Assembly: GCF_001659605.2 (NCBI RefSeq)
Contig: NC_035161.2
Span: forward strand, 6,782,190 to 6,846,189
Source of the DNA: Manihot esculenta
Taxonomy: Eukaryota > Streptophyta > Magnoliopsida > Malpighiales > Euphorbiaceae
DNA length: 64,000 bases
Direction of reading: 5' to 3'
The notes below the pieces were generated by a model, which made no database searches, had not been told where the DNA came from, and worked only from the letters and a program-made list of their open reading frames with translations. Made by a program: the position numbers and the translations under genes. Positions 1 to 10,439 of this stretch are shown one piece after another; the stretch's first letter is position 1; each line of letters begins with the position of its first letter.

Positions 1-571
1 AGGTCCGTAATTGCTTAAATTGTTTAAACTCACATTTAATCAAGTTGCATGATCTAAACTTGACCACGCGGTTGGCAAGGTTAGAATTAGGTTTCTCTAA
101 GTCTTAATGCAGTTAACAGTTGTTCGATGCTATAATGCCCCAAGGACGTTCCTTGGCAACTTGTTAACTAGTGTTTGATTAGCGAACGTTTCCTAATCAA
201 ACTAGAACTAAGGAGGAATTTGGATTGTGAGAAGCGTCTTCCACATCCAAAACTAATTTATTGGAATAAATAGGAGTGTTAAAGAATCAATGATCAATTC
301 TAAACAATCTGAAATAGATCCATACTTCAACTAGAAGCTTTTCATCCATTGATTTACTCATCTTTACATTATTGCTTTCTTTTGCTACTTAGTTTTAACT
401 CCTCAAATCAAACCCCCCTCTTTTAATTACTTGTTATTTACTTGACCTAGTCACTATTAGGAAAATCATTGGTGTCAATTCCCTGTGGTTCGACCCTATT
501 GCCACTATCTACAAGTTTATTATTGATTGTTTAATAGGTTTATTTTTGACGGCTTCGACAATCGCTTATCA
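1..571 (+). repeat. 5' LTR of A1 (right part only)
   Basis: Matches 5596-6166 base for base apart from a few substitutions (for example near 398 and 560-568). It ends in TATCA at 571, five bases before the primer-binding site. The upstream 846 bases expected from the 3' copy lie outside the window. Confidence 0.93.
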
Positions 572-576
572 AAAAT

Positions 577-594
577 TGGCGCCGTTGCCGGGGA
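577..594 (+). other. Primer-binding site, tRNA-Asp
   Basis: TGGCGCCGTTGCCGGGGA is the reverse complement of the 3' end of plant tRNA-Asp(GUC), including CCA. It lies just inside the 5' LTR, where minus-strand DNA synthesis starts, and is the usual primer of Athila-type elements. Confidence 0.92.
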
Positions 595-623
595 ATTGAT
601 TTAAACTAACGTATTTTCCCTTT

Positions 624-3608
624 ATGACCAGGTCTGGCCGTAAAGACACTCTTCTTTACGATCCGGAGATTGAAAAAACTTCCAAGAGCTTAAGGAAGCA
701 AGCAAATTTGAGGAACCAAGCCTCAAGACCATCTTCATCAACAACACCATCTCACAGACCACCTACTGCTCCTGCTGAAGAAATTTCTGCACCAGCAGAA
801 ACTTCCATCACCGCACCTGCTACAGCAGAATTTCTACCAGAAACTGAATTTCTGGACATGGCAGAAAATCCAGCAATGGCAGCACCACCTGCTGCACATG
901 TAGAAGCTGAAAATCAAGCAAGAAACGTGCCCATCCAAGCACCACAACAAAGGGAAAGAACTCTCGGAGAGTTAGCTGAACCAACAGGAGATCAAGCACC
1001 CTTATGCATTGAATATCCCCTATTGACAGCACCATTCGAGCTAAGGACAGGTCTGATTCATCTCCTTCCTAAATTCAGAGGCCTAGAAAATGAAGATCCT
1101 CACAAGCATTTGAAGGCATTCCACGTTGTGTGCTCAACTATGAGACCTCAAGGCATTCCAGAAGATGATATCAAGCTTAGAGCCTTCCCTTTTTCCCTTG
1201 AAGACTATGCCAAAGAATGGCTATTCTACTTGCCACCCGGATCCATCACATCATGGGCTGATATGGTAAGAGCATTCTTGAGAAAATTCTTTCCAACCTC
1301 AAAAGCCATAGGCATCCGTCGAGAAATAAGTGGCATAAAGCAAAAGCACTCTGAAGGCTTGTATGAGTATTGGGAGAGGTTCAAAAAGTTGTGCACAAGC
1401 TGCCCTCGGCATGATATTTCTGACCAATCTCTCATTGAGTACTTCTATGGAGGTTTGCTACCCTCAGAGAGAAAATTCATTGACGCAGCTTGTGGAGGAA
1501 CAATTGAAAAAAAATCACCTCGAGAGATGAGGGACTTAATTTCCTCCATGGCTGCAGCTTCTCAACAATTTGGAGACCAAGAGCTGCCATCAAGGAATGT
1601 AAATGAGGTGAGTAATTCCATTCTATCATCCCAACTTTCTGAACTCACCAATGCTGTCCGTAGCCTTGTTGTGAGTCAAACCCAACAAGTCCAGCAGATT
1701 CAGCAGCCCAAGACATGTGGAATATGTGCCAACAACCACCCAACTGATCTATGTCCTTCCCTTCAAGAGGAGGACCAGCAAGTCAATACTGTTGGAGGTT
1801 TCAATGGGCAAAGAAGGTATGATCCCTATTCTAATACTTATAATCCAGGTTGGAGGGACCATCCAAATTTCAGTTATGCAAGGGGAAATCAATATCCAAG
1901 CTACCAGCAAAGGAATCAAGCTCAAGCTCCACCTCAGAATCCCAATGCATCTCTTGAAGAGATTGTGAAAAATTTGGCAAATACTGTGCAGAATCTTGAG
2001 AAACAAATGGGGCAAATGGCTTCATCCTTGAACAAAATTGAATCTCAAGGAAAGCTACCTTCCCAAACTGAGATAAATCCAAGACAAAATGTTAGCGCCA
2101 TCACATTAAGGAGTGGAAAGGAGTTGCAAGACAATAGGGCTGAAAAATTGCAAAAACAGGGCATGGAAGAAATTCTGCCAGAAAGTGATCAGGGCAGTGA
2201 TTTGCCCAGTTCACTAGTAGAAACTGACCCAATCGCTGGGAAAACTGAGATGTCCAGCACTGATTTGCCCAGTCATTTGCCCAAATCACTGGGCAAATCA
2301 CCCACAGACCAGGCAGAATCCAGTCAAGGGCAGAAACAGCTACCAGCTGAGAAATTCAAGGTACCTCCTCCCTTTCCCAAAAGATTTGCAAGATCTCAAA
2401 AAGAAAAAGAGGAAAAAGAGATACTTGAGACCTTTCGCAAGGTGGAAATCAACATACCTCTACTTGATGCTGTAAAGCAAATTCCAAGGTATGCCAAGTT
2501 TCTTAAAGAACTATGCACAAATAGGAGGAAACTTGCTGAACGTGAAAAGGTAAGTGTGGGGGAGTGTGTCTCAGCAGTAATCCAAAGAAAATTACCAGTC
2601 AAATGCAAGGATAGAGGCATGTTCGCTGTTTCATGCAAGATTGGCAATGTTGGGATAAAGAAGGCCATGTGTGACCTTGGAGCTTCAATTAATGTCATGC
2701 CTCTTTCCATTTTTAACCTGTTGAATGCAGGTACACTCAAGGGCACCAGCATTGTGATCCAACTGGCTGACCGATCCATTGTCCACCCCAAGGGAGTGCT
2801 TGAAGATGTGTTGGTGCAAGTGGACCAACTAGTCTTCCCAGCTGATTTTTATGTGATTGACATGGAGGAGGATAAGGGCAACATCACCTCTGATATCTTA
2901 CTTGGGAGACCATTCTTGAGCACAGCAAGAACAAAAATTGATGTGCATGATGGCACATTGACCATGGAGTTTGAAGGGGAAATTATAAAATTTAATGTTT
3001 ATGATGCCATGAAATTCCCCAATGATGTTTCTCCTGTTTATGGCCTTGATGTTATTGATGATTTAAGTCAAGAAATTTTTGATTTTGATCAAGAAAACTT
3101 ACTTTATGAAGGTCTTTGCAGGAGAGAAGAAGTGGACAGCAACACCAAGACAGACCAGATGGAGTACTGTTCACAGCTGGTTACAGGTGATTTGACCAGT
3201 GATTTGCCCAGTAAATTGGGCAAATCGCCCAAAATCAGTGAGCAGACAGACTTAACAGAAGGTGATTTGCCCAGCAATTTGCCCAAATCACTGGGCAAAT
3301 CAAACAGCAAGCAGACAGGAAACCAGCAGACAGCAGATACACCAGATCTGAAACCCTTGCCTAGCCACCTCAAATATGCCTACTTGGGAGCTGGAAATAC
3401 ACTTCCAGTAATTATTTCCAACCAGCTCAGCCAAGAAGAAGAAGAAAAGCTCCTTGATGTGTTAAGGAAGCACAAAAAAGCAATTAGGTGGACCTTGGAG
3501 GACATAAAAGGCACTTCAAGACCATTCGGTGGAGGCTCAAGACAGGATGCAGCACATGGAAAGCATGTTGCAGCTGCTGGTTCAACACTTTCTGCCCCAC
3601 CACCATGA
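624..3608 (+). CDS. Gag-protease polyprotein of A1 with pol deleted
   Basis: Open frame of 994 codons starting 30 bases after the primer site. Residues about 170-310 are a plant Retrotrans_gag capsid domain (WLFYLPPGSITSW, then a YFYGGL motif). A short zinc knuckle of form C-x2-C-x3-H-x4-C lies near residue 363. A retropepsin-like domain follows, with the active-site motif DLGAS near 683 and ILLGRPFL near 775. From about residue 916 the protein matches the start of Athila reverse transcriptase up to a TLEDIKG motif near 964, then changes to about 28 unrelated residues and stops. RT, RNase H and integrase are therefore lost by one internal deletion that left the frame open. Linker regions carry repeated DLPS-LPKSLGKS modules encoded by a hairpin motif. 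It could still supply Gag for particles. Confidence 0.88.
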   Translation: MTRSGRKDTLLYDPEIEKTSKSLRKQANLRNQASRPSSSTTPSHRPPTAPAEEISAPAETSITAPATAEFLPETEFLDMAENPAMAAPPAAHVEAENQARNVPIQAPQQRERTLGELAEPTGDQAPLCIEYPLLTAPFELRTGLIHLLPKFRGLENEDPHKHLKAFHVVCSTMRPQGIPEDDIKLRAFPFSLEDYAKEWLFYLPPGSITSWADMVRAFLRKFFPTSKAIGIRREISGIKQKHSEGLYEYWERFKKLCTSCPRHDISDQSLIEYFYGGLLPSERKFIDAACGGTIEKKSPREMRDLISSMAAASQQFGDQELPSRNVNEVSNSILSSQLSELTNAVRSLVVSQTQQVQQIQQPKTCGICANNHPTDLCPSLQEEDQQVNTVGGFNGQRRYDPYSNTYNPGWRDHPNFSYARGNQYPSYQQRNQAQAPPQNPNASLEEIVKNLANTVQNLEKQMGQMASSLNKIESQGKLPSQTEINPRQNVSAITLRSGKELQDNRAEKLQKQGMEEILPESDQGSDLPSSLVETDPIAGKTEMSSTDLPSHLPKSLGKSPTDQAESSQGQKQLPAEKFKVPPPFPKRFARSQKEKEEKEILETFRKVEINIPLLDAVKQIPRYAKFLKELCTNRRKLAEREKVSVGECVSAVIQRKLPVKCKDRGMFAVSCKIGNVGIKKAMCDLGASINVMPLSIFNLLNAGTLKGTSIVIQLADRSIVHPKGVLEDVLVQVDQLVFPADFYVIDMEEDKGNITSDILLGRPFLSTARTKIDVHDGTLTMEFEGEIIKFNVYDAMKFPNDVSPVYGLDVIDDLSQEIFDFDQENLLYEGLCRREEVDSNTKTDQMEYCSQLVTGDLTSDLPSKLGKSPKISEQTDLTEGDLPSNLPKSLGKSNSKQTGNQQTADTPDLKPLPSHLKYAYLGAGNTLPVIISNQLSQEEEEKLLDVLRKHKKAIRWTLEDIKGTSRPFGGGSRQDAAHGKHVAAAGSTLSAPPP

Positions 3609-4189
3609 CAGTCAGTGATTTGACCAGTGATTTGCCCAAATCACTGGCCAAATCACCCACAGGCCAGGAAGTCCTTTTCCCTTTTCTTCTTAATTTTTTA
3701 TATACATGCTTACACATTGAGGACAATGTTTGTCATAGGTGTGGGGGTATTGTTAGGTTACTGTTGCATTGATTCCATCATCTATTTGTTTCTTTTTGTT
3801 TCTTTTTGTTTCTTTTTGCATTATTCTTACCCCTTTTTGCACACACCAAATTTTTATTTTTTTTTTCTTCTTCACACTTTTTGCACACACACACAGAATT
3901 TTGTAGCTAATTGCTCTACTCAACATAGATAACAAGGTTGAAAGAGTGCCCTTATCTCATGACCCCATTGATTTGCCACCCCTTTAAGCCTAAATTGAAT
4001 CATTCACAGTATGTTACCTTTACTTAGGGAGTTTTCCTCTTGAATTGAATCCTTAAATGTGCTAAGGTCAAGGGAAATAAAAAATACAAATACATGCAAA
4101 CACAAAGTTAGTGTAACTCCCTATGAGCTGATTTGCCCAAATTATCATGAAAAACCAGCACAAAGCACAAATCACAAACTTGTTCCAAT

Positions 4190-4433
4190 GGTCTAAGACT
4201 ATGAACTGAGCCTAATAGCCACTTGGAGAAGTAACTGACTGAGTAACCGGGGGTGTATCACCCATGTACACAATCGCGTAAAAAGGTCAGTGACTTTTTC
4301 AAGCAAATAAGTTTCGATGGTCCAGACTATGAATAAAGCTAGTAGCCACTTGAACAAGTGACTAACTGAGTAACCGGGGGTGTATCACCCATGTACACAA
4401 TCGCGTAAAAAGGTTAGTGACTTTTTCAGGCAA
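4190..4433 (+). repeat. Tandem duplication in A1 3' region
   Basis: Two adjacent units of about 120 bases: each begins near 'atggtc..agactatgaa', contains the core 'gtaaccgggggtgtatcacc' and ends 'gtgactttttca.gcaa' (about 4190-4315 and 4318-4433). The second unit differs at scattered positions. Such GC-rich 3' repeats are frequent in Athila-lineage elements. Confidence 0.85.
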
Positions 4434-4736
4434 GGATAAGAATAAGTGCTGCTAAAAATAAAAAGAAAGAGAGAAGAAAAGGGGCAAGTCACTCCTAGGG
4501 GTTGCATTAAAACTAACATAAAGGAATAAGCATGATTGATTCAAAAACCTTTCTCTTGACCATGGTAGGTGAAAGGAAACAAGGAAAGGAGAGGATGACC
4601 TTAGTGCATGTACTCTATACTGTGATAATTCAGATTAGGAGTCTAGGGGGGGCTGATTAAGTGGTACTTAGGCTCTAAGGAAAAAGGGGCTTGATTGGCT
4701 AAGTTATTTGTTGCTTGAGGACAAGCAAAAAGCTAG

Positions 4737-4749
4737 GTGTGGGGGTATT
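4737..4749 (+). other. Polypurine tract of A1
   Basis: GTGTGGGGGTATT lies immediately before the TG that opens the 3' LTR; this is the usual plus-strand primer position and matches the tract before the A2 LTR at 25857-25869. Confidence 0.8.
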
Positions 4750-6166
4750 TGACCAAGCATAATTTAGCCATATTTTTAATATATTATTTACTGTTTATTT
4801 ACACATTTTTCTAGCTTAAATTGTGTTTTTGTTATGTTTTTGTAGAAAAGGAAGAAATTGAAGAGTTGGAGAAAAAGTGCAGAAAATGACAGCAAATATG
4901 ATTTGCCCAGTGATTTGCCCAAATCACTCGAAGAAACTGGGCAAATCACTTGCAGCGATAGAGACAGAAACTGGATTGAATCCCAGAGAGCGATTTGCCC
5001 AGTGATTTGCCCAAATCACTCGCAGAAACTGGGCAAATCACCTTGACAGCAGAACTTGACAGCAGAGGCGGGAAAACAGCTGGAAACCGAATTTTGAGTT
5101 TTCAGAAGTCCAAATCCAACTCAATCACTACCAAATCAATTCCAAGAGCCACGAAAGAGTCTCTCACTTAAGGAATTCCAGTTGCAATTAAATTCAACAT
5201 CAAAAGAGGAATCACAAGCCAAATTAAAAAGGGATTTCAAAACCCTAGAAGGAGAGATTTCTTCAACTATAAAAGGGCAACCTCCAAACCAGTAAAGACA
5301 TCTTCTGCTGAGGAATTGAACTCGCCAGAAACTCTCCAGCATCTTCCCTTTTTCTTTTCTTTTCATCTTTTTGTGTATTTAGTCCACCATGAGTGGCTAA
5401 ACTCTTTCTTTTTTAGTTGAAGTTGGTGAATTTCAGATTTTGTGATGAATTGGGAGATTTAAATCTCCATTGTTAAACTTCTATTTAATTTCAATATTTA
5501 TGCAATTTGAGCTTTCCATAAATATTACTTTGCTTTTAGAATCAATAAGGGCCCATTGCTTTTAAATTGCTTAAGTAATATTGTTTGAATGATTTAGGTC
5601 CGTAATTGCTTAAATTGTTTAAACTCACATTTAATCAAGTTGCATGATCTAAACTTGACCACGCGGTTGGCAAGGTTAGAATTAGGTTTCTCTAAGTCTT
5701 AATGCAGTTAACAGTTGTTCGATGCTATAATGCCCCAAGGACGTTCCTTGGCAACTTGTTAACTAGTGTTTGATTAGCGAACGTTTCCTAATCAAACTAG
5801 AACTAAGGAGGAATTTGGATTGTGAGAAGCGTCTTCCACATCCAAAACTAATTTATTGGAATAAATAGGAGTGTTAAAGAATCAATGATCAATTCTAAAC
5901 AATCTGAAATAGATCCATACTTCAACTAGAAGCTTTTCATCCATTGATTTACTCATCTTTACATTATTGCTTTCTTTTGATACTTAGTTTTAACTCCTCA
6001 AATCAAACCCCCCTCTTTTAATTACTTGTTATTTACTTGACCTAGTCACTATTAGAAAAATCATTGGTGTCAATTCCCTGTGGTTCGACCCTATTGCCAC
6101 TATCTACAAGTTTATTATTGATTGTTTAATAGGTTTATTTTTGACGGCTTCGACAACCGCCTATCA
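4750..6166 (+). repeat. 3' LTR of A1 (about 1.4 kb)
   Basis: Starts TGACCAAGCA after the polypurine tract and ends CCTATCA. Its last 571 bases equal window positions 1-571. The U3 part holds two long inverted-repeat modules with the stem GATTTGCCCA / TGGGCAAATC (4900-4953 and 4991-5041). A TATA box lies at 5268-5275, so U3 is about 520 bases and R-U5 about 900 bases. Confidence 0.9.
5268..5275 (+). promoter_or_regulatory. TATA box of A1 LTR
   Basis: TATAAAAG sits downstream of the hairpin modules, followed by GGCAACC and a pyrimidine-rich leader. It is the only strong TATA context in the LTR, so transcription probably starts near 5300. This is an inference from position and consensus. Confidence 0.6.
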
Positions 6167-6722
6167 ATCATTAAACTTACTAAAAATTCATTAAAAACAG
6201 TAGAGAAGCAAGGATCTACACTTACCTCTTGAAGATCGAGGGTTGGTGTGACCCAAAGCTTGAGATATGGAGGACCCAAGCTCTACAAGTCTCCAAGCTC
6301 TCAAAACCTTGATCAAAACTTCAAAACTTCACAACAAATGGTTGATCTCATGAAAATTTGAAGGGTAGGTAGAGGAAATCATGAAAACGACCAAAGGAGG
6401 ACCAAAACTCACCTGAGATCGAGAATGGGGAACAATTGGTACTCACTCTCACCAGACTATTCCCTTAAAGTGGGAGGTCAAGGGTTCGAGTAGTGGGGGA
6501 GGCGACCTAATTTCCAAAGGGAAATTTGGGCCAAATCCACTTGGGGAAGGATGCGATGCGAGAACCCAAGGGGACAAATCCTGCCAGGAACCCGTGAGGG
6601 TGAATGGATGTTAAGAGCTGTTCACGACGCCAGTGGAAAGCCCGAGGTGGCAAGAGGCCAGGCGAGGGATAGCCCTGGGCCGTGAACGGTAACAGTGCCG
6701 GTGAAAGGGCCGGGCTGTTACA
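6167..6722 (-). mobile_element. LTR fragment D, minus strand, truncated by A1
   Basis: On the minus strand it begins TGTAACAGCCCGG at 6722 and runs to about 6167. The phrase 'ctcgatcttcaagaggtaag' near 6222-6241 (minus) and its flanks match the LTR of element C near 60232, so it is the first ~550 bases of a related Ty3 LTR. It ends abruptly where A1 begins, so A1 probably inserted into it and the rest lies left of the window. At its other edge it cuts the CACTA transposase coding region, so D entered the CACTA element. Confidence 0.75.
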
Positions 6723-8837
6723 CATGTTAAAATAATCACTTGCAATACTTACATAGTCTTTTAACCAATTAGCCAGTTCTTGCTCTCGCATTCGCTCAAT
6801 TTGTTGATCGCTGATATTTGGTATTGTTTCTCGTAAATAAGAATAAAAAATCCTACAAAAAAATTATTTTTTTTGTATCATAATTTATTTTACCATTAAT
6901 ATGTTAATACTTAATTTAAATCACTTACTCAATAAACGGATCAATTTCAGGACAATTCAACAACACATATAAATGTGCTGCGCGATACTCTTCATTTGAC
7001 AACATTCTGCCATGATCTAAATGCCCAAAAGGCCGACCTGCATGAGTGAAAATCGAAAGGTGTCCTATAGGTTCTACATGTCCACCATCATCATTTCTTG
7101 AAACTCTATTTAGCCTTGTCGAGATAGATGGCTCAAAGTAGTGTGAGCAAAAAGATGAAATTTCCTCAATAATATATGCCTCAACAATTGAACCCTCAAC
7201 AGAAGCTTTATTTTTTACTTTTTTCTTCAAGTCAAAGAGATATCTAGTAAAAGAATAATTAGACTGTTAGTTAGTTTATTTGACATTTATTTACAATACA
7301 TCATATATAAATATTTAGTATTACATTTACCGTTCAAAGGGATACATCCAACGATATTGCACAGGTCCACCTACTTTTGCCTCGTATGCCAAGTGAATAG
7401 GTAAATGCTCCATTGAGTCAAAGAAACCAGGTGGGAATATCTTCTCCATCTTGCAAATGCTCTCAATAATATTTTTTTCTAAGATATTCAAATTTTCTTC
7501 TGTGAGTGTGGTTGCAGTTATGTCTCTAAAAAAATGACTCGACTCAGTCAAAGCATCCCAAACTGCTTTAGGCAATATGTCACGAAATGCAATTGGTATC
7601 AGTCTTTGCATCAATATGTGGCAATCATAAGTCCAAACTCCTTCATGCCACAACAATTTCAGCTCATCAATCAAAGGCCTCAAAAAAAATCCAAACTTTT
7701 TCTAGGGCTTTTAGGACCTGGAATTACCATATTCAGAAACATGTAAGGTTTTTTCATTGCCATCCATGGAGGTAAATTGTAAACTACAACAATTACAGGC
7801 CAACAAGAATACAGATTAGACCGTTGCCCAAAAGGATTGAATCCATCAGTACATAATCCAAGCCGAACATTTCTTGGATCAGATGCAAACCAAGAGTGGG
7901 TGCGATCAAAATGTTTCCATGCCTCACTATCAACAGGATGCACCAAACTACCATCTACATGTTGGTTAGAAGCATGCCAAACCATATGCAGAGCAGTTTT
8001 GGATGACATAAAAAGTCTTTGGAGTCTGGGAATCAAAGGTAGATATCGCAACACTTTAAATGGTCTCTTTTTTCGTCGCCCCATAAATGATTGTATTAGT
8101 TTATATCGAGGGTGACCACATATTGTACATGATGTTCTGTCGATGTTTTCTTGAAAGCACAACTTACAATTGTTTACACAAACATCGATTTTTGTATAAC
8201 CAAGGCCTAGAGTGGATATCATCTTCTTCGTATTATAAAAATTATTTGGTAAGAGGTTTCCTTCTGATAGCATACTTTTTACTGTTCCCATAAACTTATT
8301 AAAACAACTATGACTAATGTGAAATTCTGACATTAAGTTCAGTAATTGAGATACAGCAGATAACTTGGTATGATTATTGCAGCCTTCCCATAATGGCACA
8401 TCTGCACCATGTAATAATTCATAGAATTTTGAAACTTCTAAGTTCGGCTCCATGGTTTGATCGCCCATTTCAGAACTACCAACTCCAACTGTACCATAAT
8501 TTATATCCATTGCTTCTATGACCATGCTTCTATAATCATTAACATTGTTGGTTGCAGCAAGATAATCAATAGACTGTTCCTAAAGTTGTTCAGATTCACC
8601 ATGCGCAATCCACTTAGTATATCCTCAAACAAATCCACTTTTGCAAAGGTGATAAGTAATATCTTGCCTATTCTGAAATTTTCTATTTTGACACTTAGAA
8701 CATGGACAACGAATTTTATTTTGACATGTAAACTGTACTTGTGCATAGGTAAAGTTTAGAAATGTCTCCACTCCAATCTCAAATTCGGAATTAAGATGAT
8801 CTAGTCGCTCATACATCCATCTACGATCTACCGACAT
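6723..8837 (-). pseudogene. TNP2-like CACTA transposase relic
   Basis: Read on the minus strand. At 8837-8625 is the transposase-associated domain (MSVDRRWMY start, then CPCSKC). At 8525-7680 is the N-terminal half of the TNP2 transposase, with NLPPWMAMKKPYMFLNMVIPG near its end. At 7683-7327 a short LIDELKLLWHEGVWTYD piece is fused directly to CHILMQRL, the start of the DUF4218 region, so the central part of the transposase, which normally follows, is missing. At 7230-6925 the DUF4218 tail continues (EGSIVEAYIIEEISSFCSHYF), then a piece reaching 6723, where LTR D cuts it. Frameshifts occur near 8620 and 7683. The AT-rich gap at about 7231-7326 is probably an intron. It cannot make active transposase. 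Confidence 0.85.
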
Positions 8838-10195
8838 AATAACTATATTCTGAAATATAAACAAATTCAACTTTAATTATATACTAATTTAACAAATAAA
8901 ACACACTAATCAATTTAACAATACATATCAAAGTAAAGTTGAATGAAGACACATAAAGTAAACCGACCAAGCCGAACTATACATATCAAGGAGTAATATA
9001 TATTAATAAAATTATATATTATTATTTTGAAATTTATAAAATGACTTATTCTCTATGCCTTTGTCTGGATTATGCCTTTTGGAAGGATTAATGAATGTAG
9101 ACACCTTTTGGAAGGATTAATTAATTTGAACAATAGAGAGATTATGCCCTTCTACATTTGTTGTAGAGTTATTGGCCAATTTAAAACTTATCATTCTTCC
9201 ACTAAATCTCTATGCCTTTGTCTGAATTAATCTGTTTGTAAGAAAATAATTCTTATATGTTTTGAATTCTTCAATTAAATAATAAAAATTTTCTTATTTA
9301 AAATTAATAAATAAGAAATCAATTGAATTTTTATAAAAATTTTTATTTTAAATAAAGAGTATAAGAATATTGTTACAGCCAATTTATTTTAAATAAAGGG
9401 TATAATTATTAAGTAGTTAACACTTAAGTATCTAACTCCTAAATTTTTAAGAATTTAGAAAATAAGGTGAGTAATTTCTTTTCCTTCCTAAATTAATAAA
9501 CTATGGAGTGCTTTAACTTGTATTTTTATTAATATTAAATTGTTAGTTTTCAAAAAATTGCTCTCAGTTTTAAAGTGGAAATTAAACATTTTAAAATAAA
9601 TTATTGCTTTATTCATGTCTATTTATTATTATAATTAATTATGATATATAATAATTAATATATAACATAATTAAGGTTGCTGAGTGCACAGCAGCAGCTT
9701 GTTGCAAGCTGCTGCAGCAAGCAGCTTGTTGCAAGCTGCTGCAGCAAGCAGCTTGCTGCTGTCACAGCAGCAGCCTGATGCTGCACAGCATGTAAAAAGT
9801 GTTGCAACACTTTTTCTTTTTATAACCAATTAATGCATGTCATTTATTTGTAATTCCACATTACTTTTAACATAAATTTACAAGCTATCTTACTTGATTT
9901 ATAAAAATTAGTAGCTTACTAATCACCCATAATCCAAAAAATATTTAAAAATAATCATGTCCTCAATAATTGATGTCAACTCAAAACCCCAAATAAATAA
10001 ATAAATAACACAAACACAAACAATTAAGCAATAAACCCATCAAACTCAATGGCTAAGTAATCATCTAATCCTTTTCAAAATTATTAATCTATTAATTAAT
10101 ACAAAATTAAAAAGTAGTAGGACAAGCATACATTAATCATACCATAAGAGAATCAACCAATCATTCCATCACTAACTTACATGGAGTGACAACGA
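8838..10195 (-). other. AT-rich 5' leader region of the CACTA element
   Basis: No convincing coding sequence. Contains two near copies of 'ctctatgcctttgtctg' with 'ttttggaaggattaat' (about 9050-9230), suggesting local duplication, and the CAG/CTG palindrome block listed separately. Confidence 0.55.
9688..9815. repeat. GC-rich tandem palindromic repeat plus perfect hairpin
   Basis: A 27-base unit, GCAGCTTGTTGCAAGCTGCT followed by GCAGCAA, is repeated about 2.5 times (9692-9765). Each unit is self-complementary (GCAGCTTG / CAAGCTGC). Immediately after it (9794-9815) is a perfect 22-base palindrome whose half-site is AAAAAGTGTTG. The surroundings are very AT-rich. Confidence 0.85.
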
Positions 10196-10396
10196 TCAGC
10201 AGCGGCGGTGGCGGCTCCAGCAATGGCGACACAGTTGCGGCAGCAGGAAAAGCAGCAGCAACAGCGACGGCGAGGCGATGGCAACGCGCGACAGCCACGG
10301 GAACAGCGGCGGCGACGGCGGGGGTGGCGACAGTGGCAAGGAGAAGGATGCGGCGCTGAGGAGAAGAGAAGAGAGGAAAAGGGTGGCTGAAATCAA
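10196..10396 (-). other. GC-rich pyrimidine-skewed leader segment of the CACTA element
   Basis: A strikingly GC-rich 200-base island in AT-rich DNA. On the minus strand (transposase direction) it is CT-rich and could encode a Leu/Ser/Pro-rich stretch, ending near a splice-donor-like CCAT|GTAAGT at about 10182. It is either a 5' untranslated exon or captured host sequence. The Leu/Pro frame is low complexity and I do not call it a gene. Confidence 0.45.
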
Positions 10397-10439
10397 AAGA
10401 GAGATGAAAGAGAATAGGGTTTTTTTTATATTGTTTGTA

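Larger units (their letters stand above)
3609..4749 (+). other. 3' non-coding interior of A1
   Basis: No credible gene. The stretch opens with another copy of the GATTTGCCCA hairpin motif (3616-3655), continues through pyrimidine-rich and CA-repeat sequence, then a tandem duplication, and ends in the polypurine tract. The phrase 'gaggacaatgttt...aggtgtgggggtattg' (about 3718-3750) resembles the true polypurine boundary at 4737-4749 and may be a decayed second copy. No env-like frame is visible, unlike A2. Confidence 0.7.
1..6166 (+). mobile_element. Athila-type LTR retrotransposon A1, pol-less, 5' end outside window
   Basis: The first 571 bases recur almost unchanged at 5596-6166, so they are the right part of a 5' LTR whose 3' partner is complete (4750-6166). 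A tRNA-Asp primer site follows the 5' LTR and a polypurine stretch precedes the 3' LTR. The interior is only about 4.2 kb and encodes gag and protease, with a stub of reverse transcriptase; RT, RNase H and integrase are missing. Gag type, tRNA-Asp primer and LTR start TGA...TCA fit the Athila lineage of Ty3 elements. Near-identical LTRs suggest a fairly recent insertion. It abuts a reversed LTR fragment at 6167, the apparent target. It is non-autonomous and would need proteins from a full element. Confidence 0.9.

Noticed and set aside
820..1035. Antisense frames within A1 gag (also 1226-1435, 2396-2791, 3104-3373)
   Set aside because: Mirror frames of a long coding region; no independent start or domain.
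7534..8293. Plus-strand frames over the CACTA transposase
   Set aside because: Antisense shadows of the TNP2 relic on the minus strand.
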